From the NCBI GenBank assembly GCA_949357655.1, contig CASHTG010000007.1, positions 372,001-436,000 on the forward strand: a DNA stretch of 64,000 nt, given 5' to 3'. Shown here in pieces: positions 34,286-44,907 of the stretch. Under the pieces are notes generated by a model. It saw only the letters and a list, made by a program, of their open reading frames with translations, made no database searches and had not been told where the DNA came from. The DNA is from Parascedosporium putredinis. Lineage: Eukaryota; Ascomycota; Sordariomycetes; Microascales; Microascaceae. Within the stretch, counting starts at the first letter, position 1; every line of letters starts with the position of its first letter. Both the position numbers and the translations under genes were made by a program.

Positions 34286-36977
34286 TGTGAATCTATACCG
34301 GGAAGGGGCAAAAGGGGGAAGTATTACGAAAAATAAAGAGGAAAAAAATAAAGAAACGAAACGAAAAAGGAGCGTACCGAGCCGAAATGTGAAGCTGCCT
34401 CCCTTCGCTTTCCCTGGCGATTCAAACCTCTCGAGCCTCGCTCAAGAATCAAGTCACAGAATTGATTTTGGTTGATTACAAAAATAACACACAGCGACGG
34501 ACGGGTCGGAGAGCATGGCGGGGATCTTAAGGATATACCACGCCAGGGAAGGCTTCGAGGGGGGACAGCGAGCAAGGGGAGCTCTGCGCTGGTCTGGGGA
34601 GGGGCTAATGTGAAGCAGGGCTGGGGAAAGCTACATCGGAGGATCGAACATCCATGGTGTTCATGCAAGAGAACCAGAGACTGACACTCGTCTGTGGATC
34701 TCGACTCGGGCCTGGATCATCAAGCTTTCTCGGGCGCCGTCGCGCTGTCAAAAAAGGGGGCTTGATTAGAGTTGGATTTCGCCCTGAGCGTCGCATGCAG
34801 CTTCGTCCCATTTATCAAGAGCTCACGCTTCCTCGACGACATGGCTGACCGACGATATTTCGGCGTACAAAGACCATCAAGATAATTAATATTCCCAAGG
34901 GTAATAGACTGAGGGGTAGCTCCTCTCCCTCCTCGCTCCAAAGGTTCTCCAAACGAAAGCTCTAGTGTTCTTCATGGAAAAGCGATGGAACAGGCCGCCC
35001 TTCGCTTCTCCCGCCCGGAGGCTAGGGGAGCTGGTGGCGATCACGTATTGCCGTTGCGAAGACCCCAACCGGGAATCACAAGGGGCTGGCGTTTAGAAGA
35101 CGACGGAGCCGCTGCAAAACTCCCGTAATAAGATAGTGCAAGAGAACAGATCCCGTACACTTTACACTTGATCGCGTGGCGGGGTACATTTTCCAATGTG
35201 ACGCACTAACGCATAAAGCTGGGGACCGAATGGGCCTTGACTGATGTGATAGCTTGTTTCAGCTTCCAGGCGATGGGGAAAAGCCAAAGAGCCAAGGCGG
35301 CTCAACAAGGCAGACCTAGCACACCAGAAAAATTGGAAATAATACAAAGTGGACAACGATTCAGTTCGAGAAAAGTGGTGATAAGGCGCAAAGAACTAAG
35401 GCTGTTCAGTCCGGTACGTCGAGACAGCGTAGTGCAGCGGAGGGGAAGTGCACGCGGGACATTGATCCAACCACGAGCCGGTTCAGAAATAGAAATCAGG
35501 AATGGGAGGGGAAACAGTAGCCGAAACTAAAACTTAACTGTCTCTCTTAAGGATGAATGATTACAAGAAATTCTTAATTATCAAAGAGAGGCACTACTAG
35601 TATTGGGTCCTGAGTGAAGCGGCTCTGCTCATGTCCCTTTGCCGCGTCAATTGTTTCCGCCGCCTCACTGCTCGCCCTGGAATGGGTCGGTGCCGTTCCC
35701 GACTCCCCGTTGAAGACAAGTACATTGCGGAAGCCGCGTTTAAGAATGAAGCTGGATAGACTCATGGTTGCTAAAGTCCAAACATCAACCATATCCATCA
35801 ATGTTCCCCTCTCCTTCGCGTGCATGTATACATTGCGGAAGAGACTGAGGGGACGGTAGCCTAGTTCGACACTGGATGCTGTAGACATGGCCAAGAAAGC
35901 CTAGCGACATGTAGCATGAGGGTTTAGTATAAGCACGGGGCGAGAAAAGCTCGCCATCGAAGCATGATAAGAGCCATCACTCGCGCGGCCAAGCAAAGGT
36001 TGGAAAATTTTTATAATTGGTCTTGTGCCTCCAGAGTTGTACATGCGATGACTGGACGTCCGCTGTCGACGCGCTCATGTGAAAACAAACATCCGTGGCT
36101 CACACAACAAGGCACGCCGTTCTCGTTGGACCAGGACAAGGCACGTTACTCGGACATCAGACAGGCGACGAACTAGTACGACACTCTTCAACAAGCACAT
36201 GTGTTCGTCTCGGTGAAACGAGGGCCGCCCCGTTGCTCAAGGCAATTATCCCCAAGCAACGGACTACGGACGGTGACTCCAAAGGAGGCCGGTAGAACAT
36301 CCCTTTTCCTCCATTTCCTCTAAGAATAGACCAAGACAGCCTATCATCGGCCCCCACGCAGCCTCGGATGCGTACACCGAGAGCCACGGCATAGAAGGGA
36401 GCCACGAAGCCCTCTCACAGGATCACGGCCGCCCTGTCTTGGGCGACGTGGCCCACGGCATGAGCTTGACGAACGACTTACGACGCTTCTTTCTGTGCTC
36501 CGTCGTTTCTTTCTTCTCAGCCTCATGGATTTGAACCGCCTAGAATCTTTTGAGGTGGGGCTTTGGGTCATTTTGTTTATGTCTTCATCTATTGGCCGGA
36601 AGAGGACTTCCCGGAGGGGTTCGATGTCGTGGTCAGCTCGGGCAAAAGGGTATCATGAGACTAGGGGCCTCGTCGCATGGTAGGGCGTGTGATGGATGCT
36701 GTGAATCGAGCCTCAACCCAAGCGAATCGAATGAAGCGCCGTCGTTCCTGACCCAAAGAGAGTCTGTTGCCGTTTCGTGCTTGGTAGTAGATGGTGGTGT
36801 TATCCCCATGATCACAAGGGGCATTTAGCACGAGCGAGTCACCGCCTATAAAGATTATCCATTTCCCTTCATCACCAGCTTTTGATTCCCTTAGTAGCAA
36901 GACAATATCAGTATCTAAGCCAAAGACAGTAAAAAACGCACATCAAAACACCTTTATCTACTTACCTTCTTATCAAA
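34286..36977. other. Long spacer, one weak small frame
   Basis: This is a divergent intergenic region between the giant acidic gene and the methyltransferase-like gene. Apart from the 103-codon frame at 35574-35888 (listed separately) no open frame has motifs or splice logic. The last 300 bp form the promoter of the methyltransferase-like gene. Confidence 0.5.
35574..35888 (-). CDS. Possible small orphan protein, 104 aa
   Basis: ATG at 35888 opens an uninterrupted frame (MSTASSVELGYRPLSLFRNV ... VVPLFDN) with ordinary codon usage and a mildly hydrophobic middle (LATMSLSSFILKRG). There is no signal peptide, no known domain and no intron. It stands alone in a 2.7-kb spacer. It could be a lineage-specific gene or chance. 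Confidence 0.28.
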   Translation of the reverse strand: MSTASSVELGYRPLSLFRNVYMHAKERGTLMDMVDVWTLATMSLSSFILKRGFRNVLVFNGESGTAPTHSRASSEAAETIDAAKGHEQSRFTQDPILVVPLFDN

Positions 36978-38002
36978 ATGGATTCCAAGGACGTCAGAAG
37001 CGAGCAGGGTGCCAAGGTGACTGGCTCAAGTTTCGCCTCCTTTGGGCAGACGATTCCTGAGGATGTTCCATCGGGAGACTCCGTCGCCAAACAGCCCCAT
37101 AGCCTCGACGACATCATCATTGATGCCAAGCTTACCAAGGCAAGGCCCATTTCTACACAGACGAACCATCCGCCGTAGCTAACACATATACAGGGAGAGT
37201 CCGTCATCCTCCTCACCCAGGAGACCCAGGGCGGTCTATCACTTGTCAGGTCTGCCATTGGGCCCGAGGGCCAGGTCATCGTCATCAAGCCCAAGACTGT
37301 AAGTTTCTACACCACGGTTCACGCAGTAAACATCCCGGAACTAACCCCAAACAAGGATGAGCCCCAGGCCAGCTATGCCCCAGCACCCGGAAACACGCGC
37401 TACGTCGAGTCCAATCTCCAAGCGGTTGCGCTTAGCGACAAGTTTGCCGATTGTATCGTGAGCAGCCGCTTGACGGAGCTCGTCAACCCCAGCGAGGTGC
37501 AGATTGTCGTCGACGAAATCTACCGCCTCCTTAAGCCCGGCGGCCGCCTCGCCTTGAGCGACCTATTCCTTCGCAAGTCGCTGGAGGAAGTGGCGCAAGG
37601 TGCGCTACCGAAACGTGAGGAGGCGTTGGAAAGGGCGACTCTTGTGGATCATTTTGAATCCTATCTTCGAATTGTTGGGTTCGAAAGTGAGTGCAACCTC
37701 TTTCCGTACACATCCACCAACACCAAGGTCAATCATTGATCTAACCAATATGCGTAGACATCTCCATCGTCGACAAAAAGTCGGATATCAACACCATTCT
37801 TGAGCAGGAGGCTGGTGATGGCGAAGCCGAGACCCAGCCCCAGGACGATGGGGATGGCGCCCCGTATCGTCGCAGGCTCGGGCGGTTCACACGGTCGCTC
37901 GTTGGCCAAAGCGACTCGGCTGACAAGCGTGATGACGGAGATTACGATTGGAATGAATGGGCTGGCTATTTCCACGTCTTTGCAAAGAAGCCCGAGGTCT
38001 AA
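36978..38002 (+). CDS. ArsM-like methyltransferase relative, probably catalytically dead
   Basis: There are four exons (36978-37139, 37194-37298, 37356-37686 and 37758-38002), 280 aa, frame intact. The first intron is GC-AG (AAG|GCAAGG...ATACAG); the others are GT-AG. The fold follows class I SAM methyltransferases of the arsenite/ubiquinone type: GESVILL ... IGPEGQVIVIK, then SDKFADCIVSS (about 113-123) and the post-motif III block LLKPGGRLALSDLFLR (about 145-160). The motif I loop (normally DLGSGxG) is replaced by LLTQETQGG, and the cysteines used by arsenite methyltransferases are not visible. An acidic stretch (DDGDGAPY) precedes the C-terminus, which ends HVFAKKPEV. It may be a regulatory pseudo-enzyme or bind another ligand. 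Confidence 0.75.
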
Positions 38003-38231
38003 ACGGGGCATTAGCCACCCCTTGTCGGCGCTCTGTTACTGCGTCGAGCGCAAGCCTGTCGCACCAAGGTTTCGCGGGTTAGGAACCATTGAGTACAGGT
38101 GGAAAGAGAGGGGAAGGGAAGAAGAAGCAAACTTAAAAATTGAAGAAAAAAAGAATGGGCAGGAACCTTAGCACCATAAGACGGACAGGAAGGAGCTTTG
38201 GAACAATGGCAAAAAGAGAATCTTCCGTCTT

Positions 38232-38302
38232 GACCTAGGCAGGGATCGAACCTGCAATCTCTTGATTCGTAGTCAAACGCCTTGCCATTGGGCCACTAGG
38301 CC
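38232..38302 (-). tRNA. tRNA-Arg (anticodon ACG)
   Basis: Read on the minus strand, the 71-nt sequence folds as a cloverleaf. The acceptor GGCCTAG pairs with CTAGGTC (one G-U). The anticodon stem TTGA/TCAA encloses loop CTACGAA, giving anticodon ACG, and the T-arm reads GCAGG TTCGATC CCTGC. No intron and no encoded CCA. B-box GGTTCGATCC is present. ACG (inosine-modified) decodes CGU/CGC/CGA arginine codons. Confidence 0.93.
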
Positions 38303-38557
38303 ATTTCTGAAGAGGAAGTTGCGATGGAGACGCTCTAAGTGTATCTATGTGAGTTCCACAGCTTAGTAACAAAACCGAGGCAGGCCCACTCCGCAGCCGG
38401 TTCCCTCGTAGGATTCGCGAGTGAAGAAGCGACATTGATCCTGCTACGTGCAAGTACTCGGTTTGTATTGAATTAAACTAGATGAGGGCGGGGGTTCAAG
38501 TATGTGAACAGACGGGCGTTGGAACACTCTCGTAAACTAAACTTGGCACTCCCTCGT

Positions 38558-39339
38558 CTACATTACAGTCACGGTATACACATACCGGACAGCCCCGCCC
38601 TTGACCCGAATCTCATGGCTATCCGGCCACGGGCCCAAGGAATCAAACTGGCACAAGACATCGACCGACCCGAGCACCTCGTCAATCACGTACCGGCGCA
38701 TCCCGTTCTCCTTGGTGCTGCCCCCGCGCGGCAACGTACCCCGCAAGGATCCACGTGCATCGACCCTTCCACCCGCTCGCACTCGGCGCCCCACTTGATC
38801 TTGTCCGCGGCGTCCGCGTCCGTCCACATGTCGAGGTAGAGGTCGCCAAACGCCTTGAGCTCCTCGCGCCCCACGCGGTCCTCCTCGGCGAGCTCGCTCC
38901 AGTCGTGGGTCTCGACGAAGCCGAGCGTGGTGGCGGCGTTGAAGAAGAGGTCGCCCGTCGTGGCGGCGATGGTGTCGATTTTGGAAATGGTGCCGGCGTC
39001 GTCGCCGTCCGCGTGCCAGATTTGCGTCGCGATCACGTACGGGCCCGCGGTGGAGATGAGGTGCGTGAAGCTGGCGCACTGGGTCGTGTCCACCGTCGTG
39101 CGGTTGTAGTCGAGGGCGAGAGCCTTGCCGAGGAGACCCGTGGCCACGTCGGCGTCCTTGTTGTTCTCGACGTAGGAGAAGTCGGCGGCGAGGGTGAGGC
39201 CGTCGACGGAGCCGGCAATTTGGGCTTCGATGTAGGTCTCGGCGGCGGCGAAGAGGGCTTCGCGCGTGCACTCGGCCGAGGCGACGGCGGCGAAACCGGC
39301 GACGGCGAGCGCGCCGAGGGCGGTGTTCAAGTTTGGCAT
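38558..39339 (-). CDS. Secreted DUF8021-like protein
   Basis: A single exon with one missing base near 38735 (between MHVDPCG and TLPRGGSTKENG); corrected length 260 aa. The chosen ATG (39339) gives a signal peptide (MPNLNTALGALAVAGFAAVASA); an upstream in-frame ATG at 39396 would bury it. The mature protein starts ECTREALFAAAETYIEAQ, followed by a SNTF2-like alpha/beta pattern and ends in a beta-rich tail (HEIRVKGGAVRYVYTVTVM). Cys appear at the start of the mature part, mid-protein and near the end, suggesting disulfides. This looks like the fungal DUF8021 family of secreted proteins, whose function is unknown to me. Family assignment is from general resemblance. Confidence 0.7.
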
Positions 39340-40251
39340 TGCGGGGCTTACGGAAGGGGGGCAAACAAACAATTGAGGATGCGGCTCCTTTTTCAAAGAT
39401 AGCCGAGCAAAGGGAGAGACTGCAGATCTTGGCCTTGGCCTTTGAGCCTCTTAATACTGGTGTTTTTGGGGGACACCAAAAGGAATGGGGACGGAAAACG
39501 GGCAGGAAACTCAGCTCCAGCCCGGGATTCCGAGGCCTGCGCGGTGCATATATACGGGCCGAACGCTAAGAGAACAAAAAGGAACATTGAACAGAAAAAT
39601 GGAAAAGAACAAAAAGAGGGAGATGGGGGCGGGATCCGTTCGTGAGGGGTTCGCGGCGAGTGCGCAAATGAATCGCTATGGGAGAAGTCGGTTCAATTGT
39701 TCGAGTCTCCGGCTGTCGTACGCCTTCCCCCATTTCTACCCTGTCGCCGCCCCGGGATATCGGTGCCGACGTTGAGCACATTGGGGAGGATTTATTATCC
39801 TCCCCTCCACGACAGTTTATTAACCAGCCCCGGGAGTTTGGGGCGGTAAGTTGGATGCGAGACCTTGCCGGCCGCAAGGCACTTGTTTTCCTTTGACCCT
39901 CCAACCCTCTTCTCCTCCCCTTATCATACATTTGACCAGTTACAGTGAAGACGCTTAGATCGGAAAAGCCGACGTACGTCACCATCTCTCGAATTGACGG
40001 CCGACTCATGGTCTTGAAAAGGAAAAGACGTTATTCAATCTTTGTTGTATTACTAAAAAGAAAATGAGAATGGGCGAACAAGCGACGAATGAAAAATGAA
40101 AGCTAGGTATAAGGTGATACGACCCAACGATAGCTTCAATCCAACCCAAGAGGAAAATCCCTCCTCTCCTATACACCGCACCATGTAAGCCCCCGTTCTT
40201 CATCGCCACCGTCATATCAACACATCCATCACCCCCGAGAAAGCCGCCGCT
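39340..40251. other. Gene-free spacer
   Basis: This is the promoter of the DUF8021-like gene and the 3' flank of the SET gene, in which A-rich tracts occur (40020-40090). No gene is supported. Confidence 0.5.
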
Positions 40252-41511
40252 CTACGCCAACCTCTGGTTCTTTATCCTCATCTTCCAGGAGTAGTGCTCG
40301 AGCCCACTCTTGGCGAGAATCCTCATGGCGATGACGTCGTTGGAGTCGGGACCATCCTCGATGATGCCCGCCTGGACCGCTAGGTTGGCATACTTTATAG
40401 CCTTCTTGTTATAGCCGAGGGCGTTGTAGTTGATGGCGAGGAGCTCGTACATGTCCGAGTACCTCGACTTGAGGCCCTCGGCCTCGTAGAGCGCGAGCAG
40501 TCGGGACAGCATCGCCGTCGTAACATCCTTGCTCTCATAGTCCCTCAGCTTCTTCTCAATGGCTTCGATCTCCATGAGGTTCGCGTCCGACTTGGCAATG
40601 TTGCCGAGGTCGCCGTGGCCCGTGCAGCGCGAGCAGGTGCAGGGCTTGCCGAGCCACTCCTCGACGCGGGCCTGGCGGTCGGCGCGCAGCATCATGGGGC
40701 TAAAGTAGGAGATGTTGATCTCCTCGCCCGCCTCGATCTTGCGCACGGCCGTGGTGTGGTGCACGTAGGCCATGTCGATGTGGAAGGCCGCGTTGGGCTG
40801 GCAGTGGTGCGGAATGTGCTCCAGCTCCGGGTACGCAAACAAGTTCTTCTCGTTGTCGTAGCCCTCGGGCCCCGCCCAGTTCAGGCCCAAGTTATCCTCA
40901 AACGGTCGGCTGCGAATAAGCTCCATGAGGGTCTTGGCCTCGCCCTGCGGCACCAAACGGGCGAGGAGGTGCTTGCGCGTATCCTCGGGCAGCAAGTCCA
41001 CGGCGATCTTGAGCAGCCGCTCCTGGTCCTCGTCGTCGACCTCCTCGTCGTCCATGAACTTGCGGTGCACCACGAGCGCGGGCTGGCTCACCACGATCTT
41101 GGTGCCGCGCTTGATGGTGGTGTTGGCGACGAGGACTTTCCCGCGGCCGGGCACCTCCTTGATCTCGTAGAGGGGCGGGTCCACGGCCTCCTTTTCGTTG
41201 GGGACGGGGACGCCCAGCGACTTGTCCATCCTCTTGAGCTTCTCGAAGCTGGCTGACGTCGTCACGGCCACGACACCGCGGCCGTTGGCGGCCCGGTGGC
41301 TCGCGTACACGCAGTAGTTGCCGTAGCACTCTTCCGGGTCGTACCAGCCGCCGGGGAGATTGGGGTTCGCGGCCGGGTTCGCGGCCACGGCGTTGCCCGC
41401 GACGTTGTTGATCGCGTCGTTGCCCTCGAACTTGTACTGCGGCTCGTCGGTGGCCGAGACCATGGCGAGCGAGGCCGCCGCGAGGAGAATGGTGGACCAG
41501 AGGCGAGCCAT
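40252..41511 (-). CDS. SET-domain protein with signal peptide
   Basis: An intronless 419-aa frame. I chose the ATG at 41511 because it starts a good signal peptide (MARLWSTILLAAASLAMVSA); an upstream ATG at 41589 would add 26 charged residues. The SET domain runs from about 115 (YEIKEVPGRGKVLVA) to 275, with a long acidic insertion (DDEEVDDEDQ). The SAM/active-site region reads IPHHCQPNAAFHIDM (about 234) and GEEINISYF (about 262), followed by a post-SET CTCSRC (about 291-296) that would bind zinc. A helical TPR-like tail follows. SET proteins methylate lysines in histones or other proteins; a predicted secretory location is odd. The canonical NHxC is HHC. The frame is intact. Confidence 0.85.
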   Translation of the reverse strand: MARLWSTILLAAASLAMVSATDEPQYKFEGNDAINNVAGNAVAANPAANPNLPGGWYDPEECYGNYCVYASHRAANGRGVVAVTTSASFEKLKRMDKSLGVPVPNEKEAVDPPLYEIKEVPGRGKVLVANTTIKRGTKIVVSQPALVVHRKFMDDEEVDDEDQERLLKIAVDLLPEDTRKHLLARLVPQGEAKTLMELIRSRPFEDNLGLNWAGPEGYDNEKNLFAYPELEHIPHHCQPNAAFHIDMAYVHHTTAVRKIEAGEEINISYFSPMMLRADRQARVEEWLGKPCTCSRCTGHGDLGNIAKSDANLMEIEAIEKKLRDYESKDVTTAMLSRLLALYEAEGLKSRYSDMYELLAINYNALGYNKKAIKYANLAVQAGIIEDGPDSNDVIAMRILAKSGLEHYSWKMRIKNQRLA

Positions 41512-43887
41512 GGTTTGTGCTGTGGTGGAGTTGTTTTTTTCCTCTTGTTTCTTCTGCTCTTTTGGTTTTCCTCCCTTGGGAAATTTCACGATCCCCTTTC
41601 CTGGCCTTCTAGCCCGCTCTCTCCCGCTCTTTACGACGACAGGAGAGGGGAAAGAGGCAATAGAATTAACGGCGGGGAGCTACCACCGAATAGAATGGAG
41701 GGCCGAATCACAAATGCGATTCACAAAAATCTTCACCGTGTAAGTCGAGTCAATCACCTTTCCAACACAGAGTGAAAGAAGAAAAGAAAAGAACCAAACA
41801 AGGAGCTCCAAATAAGGAAGAGAGAGGAAAAGAGAGGAAGAAAGAAAAGGCCAACGAGCCTAGAAAAAAAAGCCTCGTGATGGAAGCTCCCCCAAGCTCC
41901 ATCACCAGACCTGTCTGTCCCTGACGTGCAACGTGGCCTGTGGTAGCGATCATATAGTGCATTATCCTTATTGACTTCCATCAGTGGCGGTTTCTTTAGC
42001 TGTCTCCGGGACATAATATAATATTTGACAGCTCTTTTTCCTTTTACTTGACACCCATCAACTGCCTAAAATCCGGAGAAGGTGGAGCGGGAGCTTGTTT
42101 CTGGTTGTTAATATGCGCGGGCAATATATTCTCTCCAAAGGGCGCTTCAGCGTGTCCAGTCAAACCTGTCCCCTCCCTCCCCTCCCTTGCCTTCAATGTT
42201 CCCAGAGTCTGGTCCCTCCCCCAACTTGACAGGTCTACCATTAGGATGACATGGCCCTCCCTCTCCCCGCGTCAATCTTTTCGTTCCCTGCCAGTGTGGG
42301 GAAATGGCACGGTATATGAGCAAAAGGTGGCAGGAGGGAAGAACCAAAGGAAAACAAAGTGACAAAAAAAGAGTATTGGAGACCCCCGAGGTACGGCCTT
42401 GCTTTGCTTCCAAGGGGCTTCCGTCTTGTTCAGGCTATTCTCGGGTAAAATCTCCGGACGTGACCGGAGGGCCATGCTACGGTATCGATGGGAAGAGATG
42501 CACAGTGACGACAAGAGAGAGAGACCTATTTGGTGAAGAGCAAGCACAAAAGAGAGCGAATTATGAAGAATTGACAAGGAAGACCTTTTCAGCGTTTAAG
42601 TAAGCGCCACGAAGGGCGGAACCTGTGGACATTACAGGAACGGCCTCATGTCGCTGGTCGCGTGGAAATGTCCCCGCTGAGTCCGTGGAATGCCGGCGGC
42701 CGGACCCATGGAACGAGTGGCCGGACCTGCAGACGTGTCCCAAGGAACTCGCCACATCAATTTCTCCCCAATCATCACTTCTCTAAAGCACATGCTGACA
42801 AAGAATGCAAAATTTTGTCAATGGCTAAGGGCGGGCTCGTCTTGGTTGGGAGACTTAGGATCGCCCTGTCGCGACTGGCTGGTCCGTGATGCTAGCACGA
42901 GCTGGGCCTACATGTCCGCATCAACGAGGCCGATCACCCTTATTTAAAGGGAAAAGAAATTGGCTCGGTCAGGGTGATTGAAGGAGGGAGATCGAAGCGA
43001 GGACATCATCCAGGCATGGTGACGAGTGGCCTGCTGTCGATCAGGTAGGAGGCGCATAGTCCGATTTGCGCCACGGATCAAGGAGAACCACAGGAGCGAG
43101 CCAGGCACAGAGCATACATGTAATAATCAACGTGCACCTCAAATAACCATCACACAAGTGGCTTTTAGTCAAAGACATGCGATTGTCCAACCCGGGGGAT
43201 CTAATTCAGTGGATCTTCACGTCAATGATCAAACTGCTCTGCGTAGGTGGAAATTGATTGATAATTATATAGAAGCACCTAACGCATCGATCCGAAGATA
43301 TGTGCCAGGCCAACTGGTGTAGATATGGTTTGGGTGTGTATATATTTGTGTAGTGTGTTGTGTGTGGGTGTATGAGGGACATATAAGTGCAACATAGATG
43401 CTTCAGGTCCGCATTGCCTCTCCATCAAGCTCCATGCATGTAGCCATCTTCCATCTCCAGCCTGCATGTACATGAATTGTAATGAAGAAATGTCCGTCTA
43501 AAAACCACTTCCCAATTTCTTCCACGAAAGAGCTACCTCTTCTCTTTGGCCTCGCGCCGCGAAGATCTCCAAAGACAGGCAGAACTCCCGGAAGCAACAA
43601 AATCAAAGCAAACGTAATGGTATCAATCAGATAAATCGCTCTCCCTCCCATCCCAAAATCCCCATGTCGTATAAATATCGATACAAACCTCGCCAGGACG
43701 CTTTGTAGAAGAAAAGAAGAGAAGTAAAAAGAAAACGAAAAAAGGGACGGCCGGTTGGCGCAAGTCGATGAGACCGAATAGCCAACCTTGAAGCCAGAGA
43801 GTGGAAGTTTGTGGGCGAAAAATAAAAGAATATTTTGCTGGCCAAAACGGATGAGGAATAAAATCGATGCTTAAGAGTTTGGTGACT
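41512..43887. other. Long gene-free spacer
   Basis: About 2.4 kb has only short frames without motifs. A TG-rich simple tract (about 43328-43376) and purine-rich runs are the only structure seen. The start is the SET-gene promoter. Confidence 0.5.
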
Positions 43888-44907
43888 TTAGAGCAAAAGA
43901 GCGAGGCCGCAAGCTACGCCGGCAGCTAATGCCCCGGCGAATCCGGTTGCGTGGCGCGGGGACGGCGGAGAGTAGCTGACGAGGGTGCCGCCGGAGGTGG
44001 CAGCGAGGCTGGGTGGGCTGGCCTTGACGCGGACATTGTCGACAATCTTGTCGCTCGTATCTCCGTATACTTGCTCGGCGAATTGACATTGGTTCATGAT
44101 CTCTCCCATAGCTGCCAGGTCAGAATCTGTGTTAGCGAATGGAACCGGAACTCGGCATAATTTAGAGAGAGAAAAAGAAAAAAGAGTACTCACATCCTGG
44201 GGCGTACCCGGCCTGCTGTATGCAACTCGTACAGAGTCCAGACACGAGCGCGACATCAAAGCTCTTATTCTGACAAACGCACACCCTCTCGGCATCCTCC
44301 ACCACGACCTCGGCCTCTGTTTGTTCGGCATATTCGCCCGCCTCCAGATCATCGACGCCTCCGCCGCATTTCCTACGGCTAAGGGCGTAGAAGTAGTCGT
44401 GGGGAAGGCCAGTCTCACGCCTCCGTCGTCCACCGGTAGGTCCGCGCTCGCGCCCGCATCGGCGTCGTCTTCGGGGAGCACCATGGTCATGGTCGTCGTC
44501 CAGACCGACGAGGAAGCGAGCGGAGGGTTCACTACTCCTCCTGCCCCCGCTGCGGGCGTCGGCGTAAGACCCGGTACCGCTTGAGAGGGTGTCGCTGTGA
44601 GGGTCACCACGGTGGTGACGGTGATGACTCGCTGGCTCGCGGCGGGCGTCGGCTGGGGCGCGGGCACGACGAGGCCAAAGGCGTTGGTGACGACTTGTCG
44701 CTTGGAGATCCTCCGCCTCTTGATCTTGCGCTTGAAGTCGGGGTGGCTGCCGACGTGGCAGATATCGGTGAGCTCGACGATGGGACCGCAAATGGTGGCG
44801 CAGCCGAGGGCGACGTCGCTGGGGTCGAGCTTGACCATTTCCTCTTGCGCGGTGCCGAGGGCGGCGAGCCCGGAGAGGAGGACGGCGGCGGTCTTTACCC
44901 TGTACAT
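43888..44907 (-). CDS. GPI-anchored eight-cysteine (CFEM-like) surface protein
   Basis: There are two exons (44907-44194 and 44126-43888) with a 67-bp intron. One base is missing near 44350. The corrected product is 317 aa. It has a signal peptide (MYRVKTAAVLLSGLAALGTA) and a hydrophobic C-terminus (FAGALAAGVACGLALLL) after a Ser/Pro stretch, typical of GPI attachment. Counting only the ectodomain cysteines in this model gives Cx3Cx9C (36, 40, 50), a low-complexity insertion of about 158 residues with Kex2-like KR sites and Thr/Val repeats, then CxCx13Cx2Cx22C. The order resembles a CFEM domain (heme/siderophore or adhesion functions) split by a long insertion, but spacing differs from the strict consensus, so this is tentative. 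An in-frame ATG upstream (45084) was rejected because it would mask the signal peptide. Confidence 0.7.
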   Translation of the reverse strand: MYRVKTAAVLLSGLAALGTAQEEMVKLDPSDVALGCATICGPIVELTDICHVGSHPDFKRKIKRRRISKRQVVTNAFGLVVPAPQPTPAASQRVITVTTVVTLTATPSQAVPGLTPTPAAGAGGVVNPPLASSSVWTTTMTMVLPEDDADAGASADLPVDDGGVRLAFPTTTSTPLAVGNAAEASMIWRRANMPNKQRPRSWWRMPRGCAFVRIRALMSRSCLDSVRVAYSRPGTPQDVSTLFSFSLSKLCRVPVPFANTDSDLAAMGEIMNQCQFAEQVYGDTSDKIVDNVRVKASPPSLAATSGGTLVSYSPPSPRHATGFAGALAAGVACGLALLL

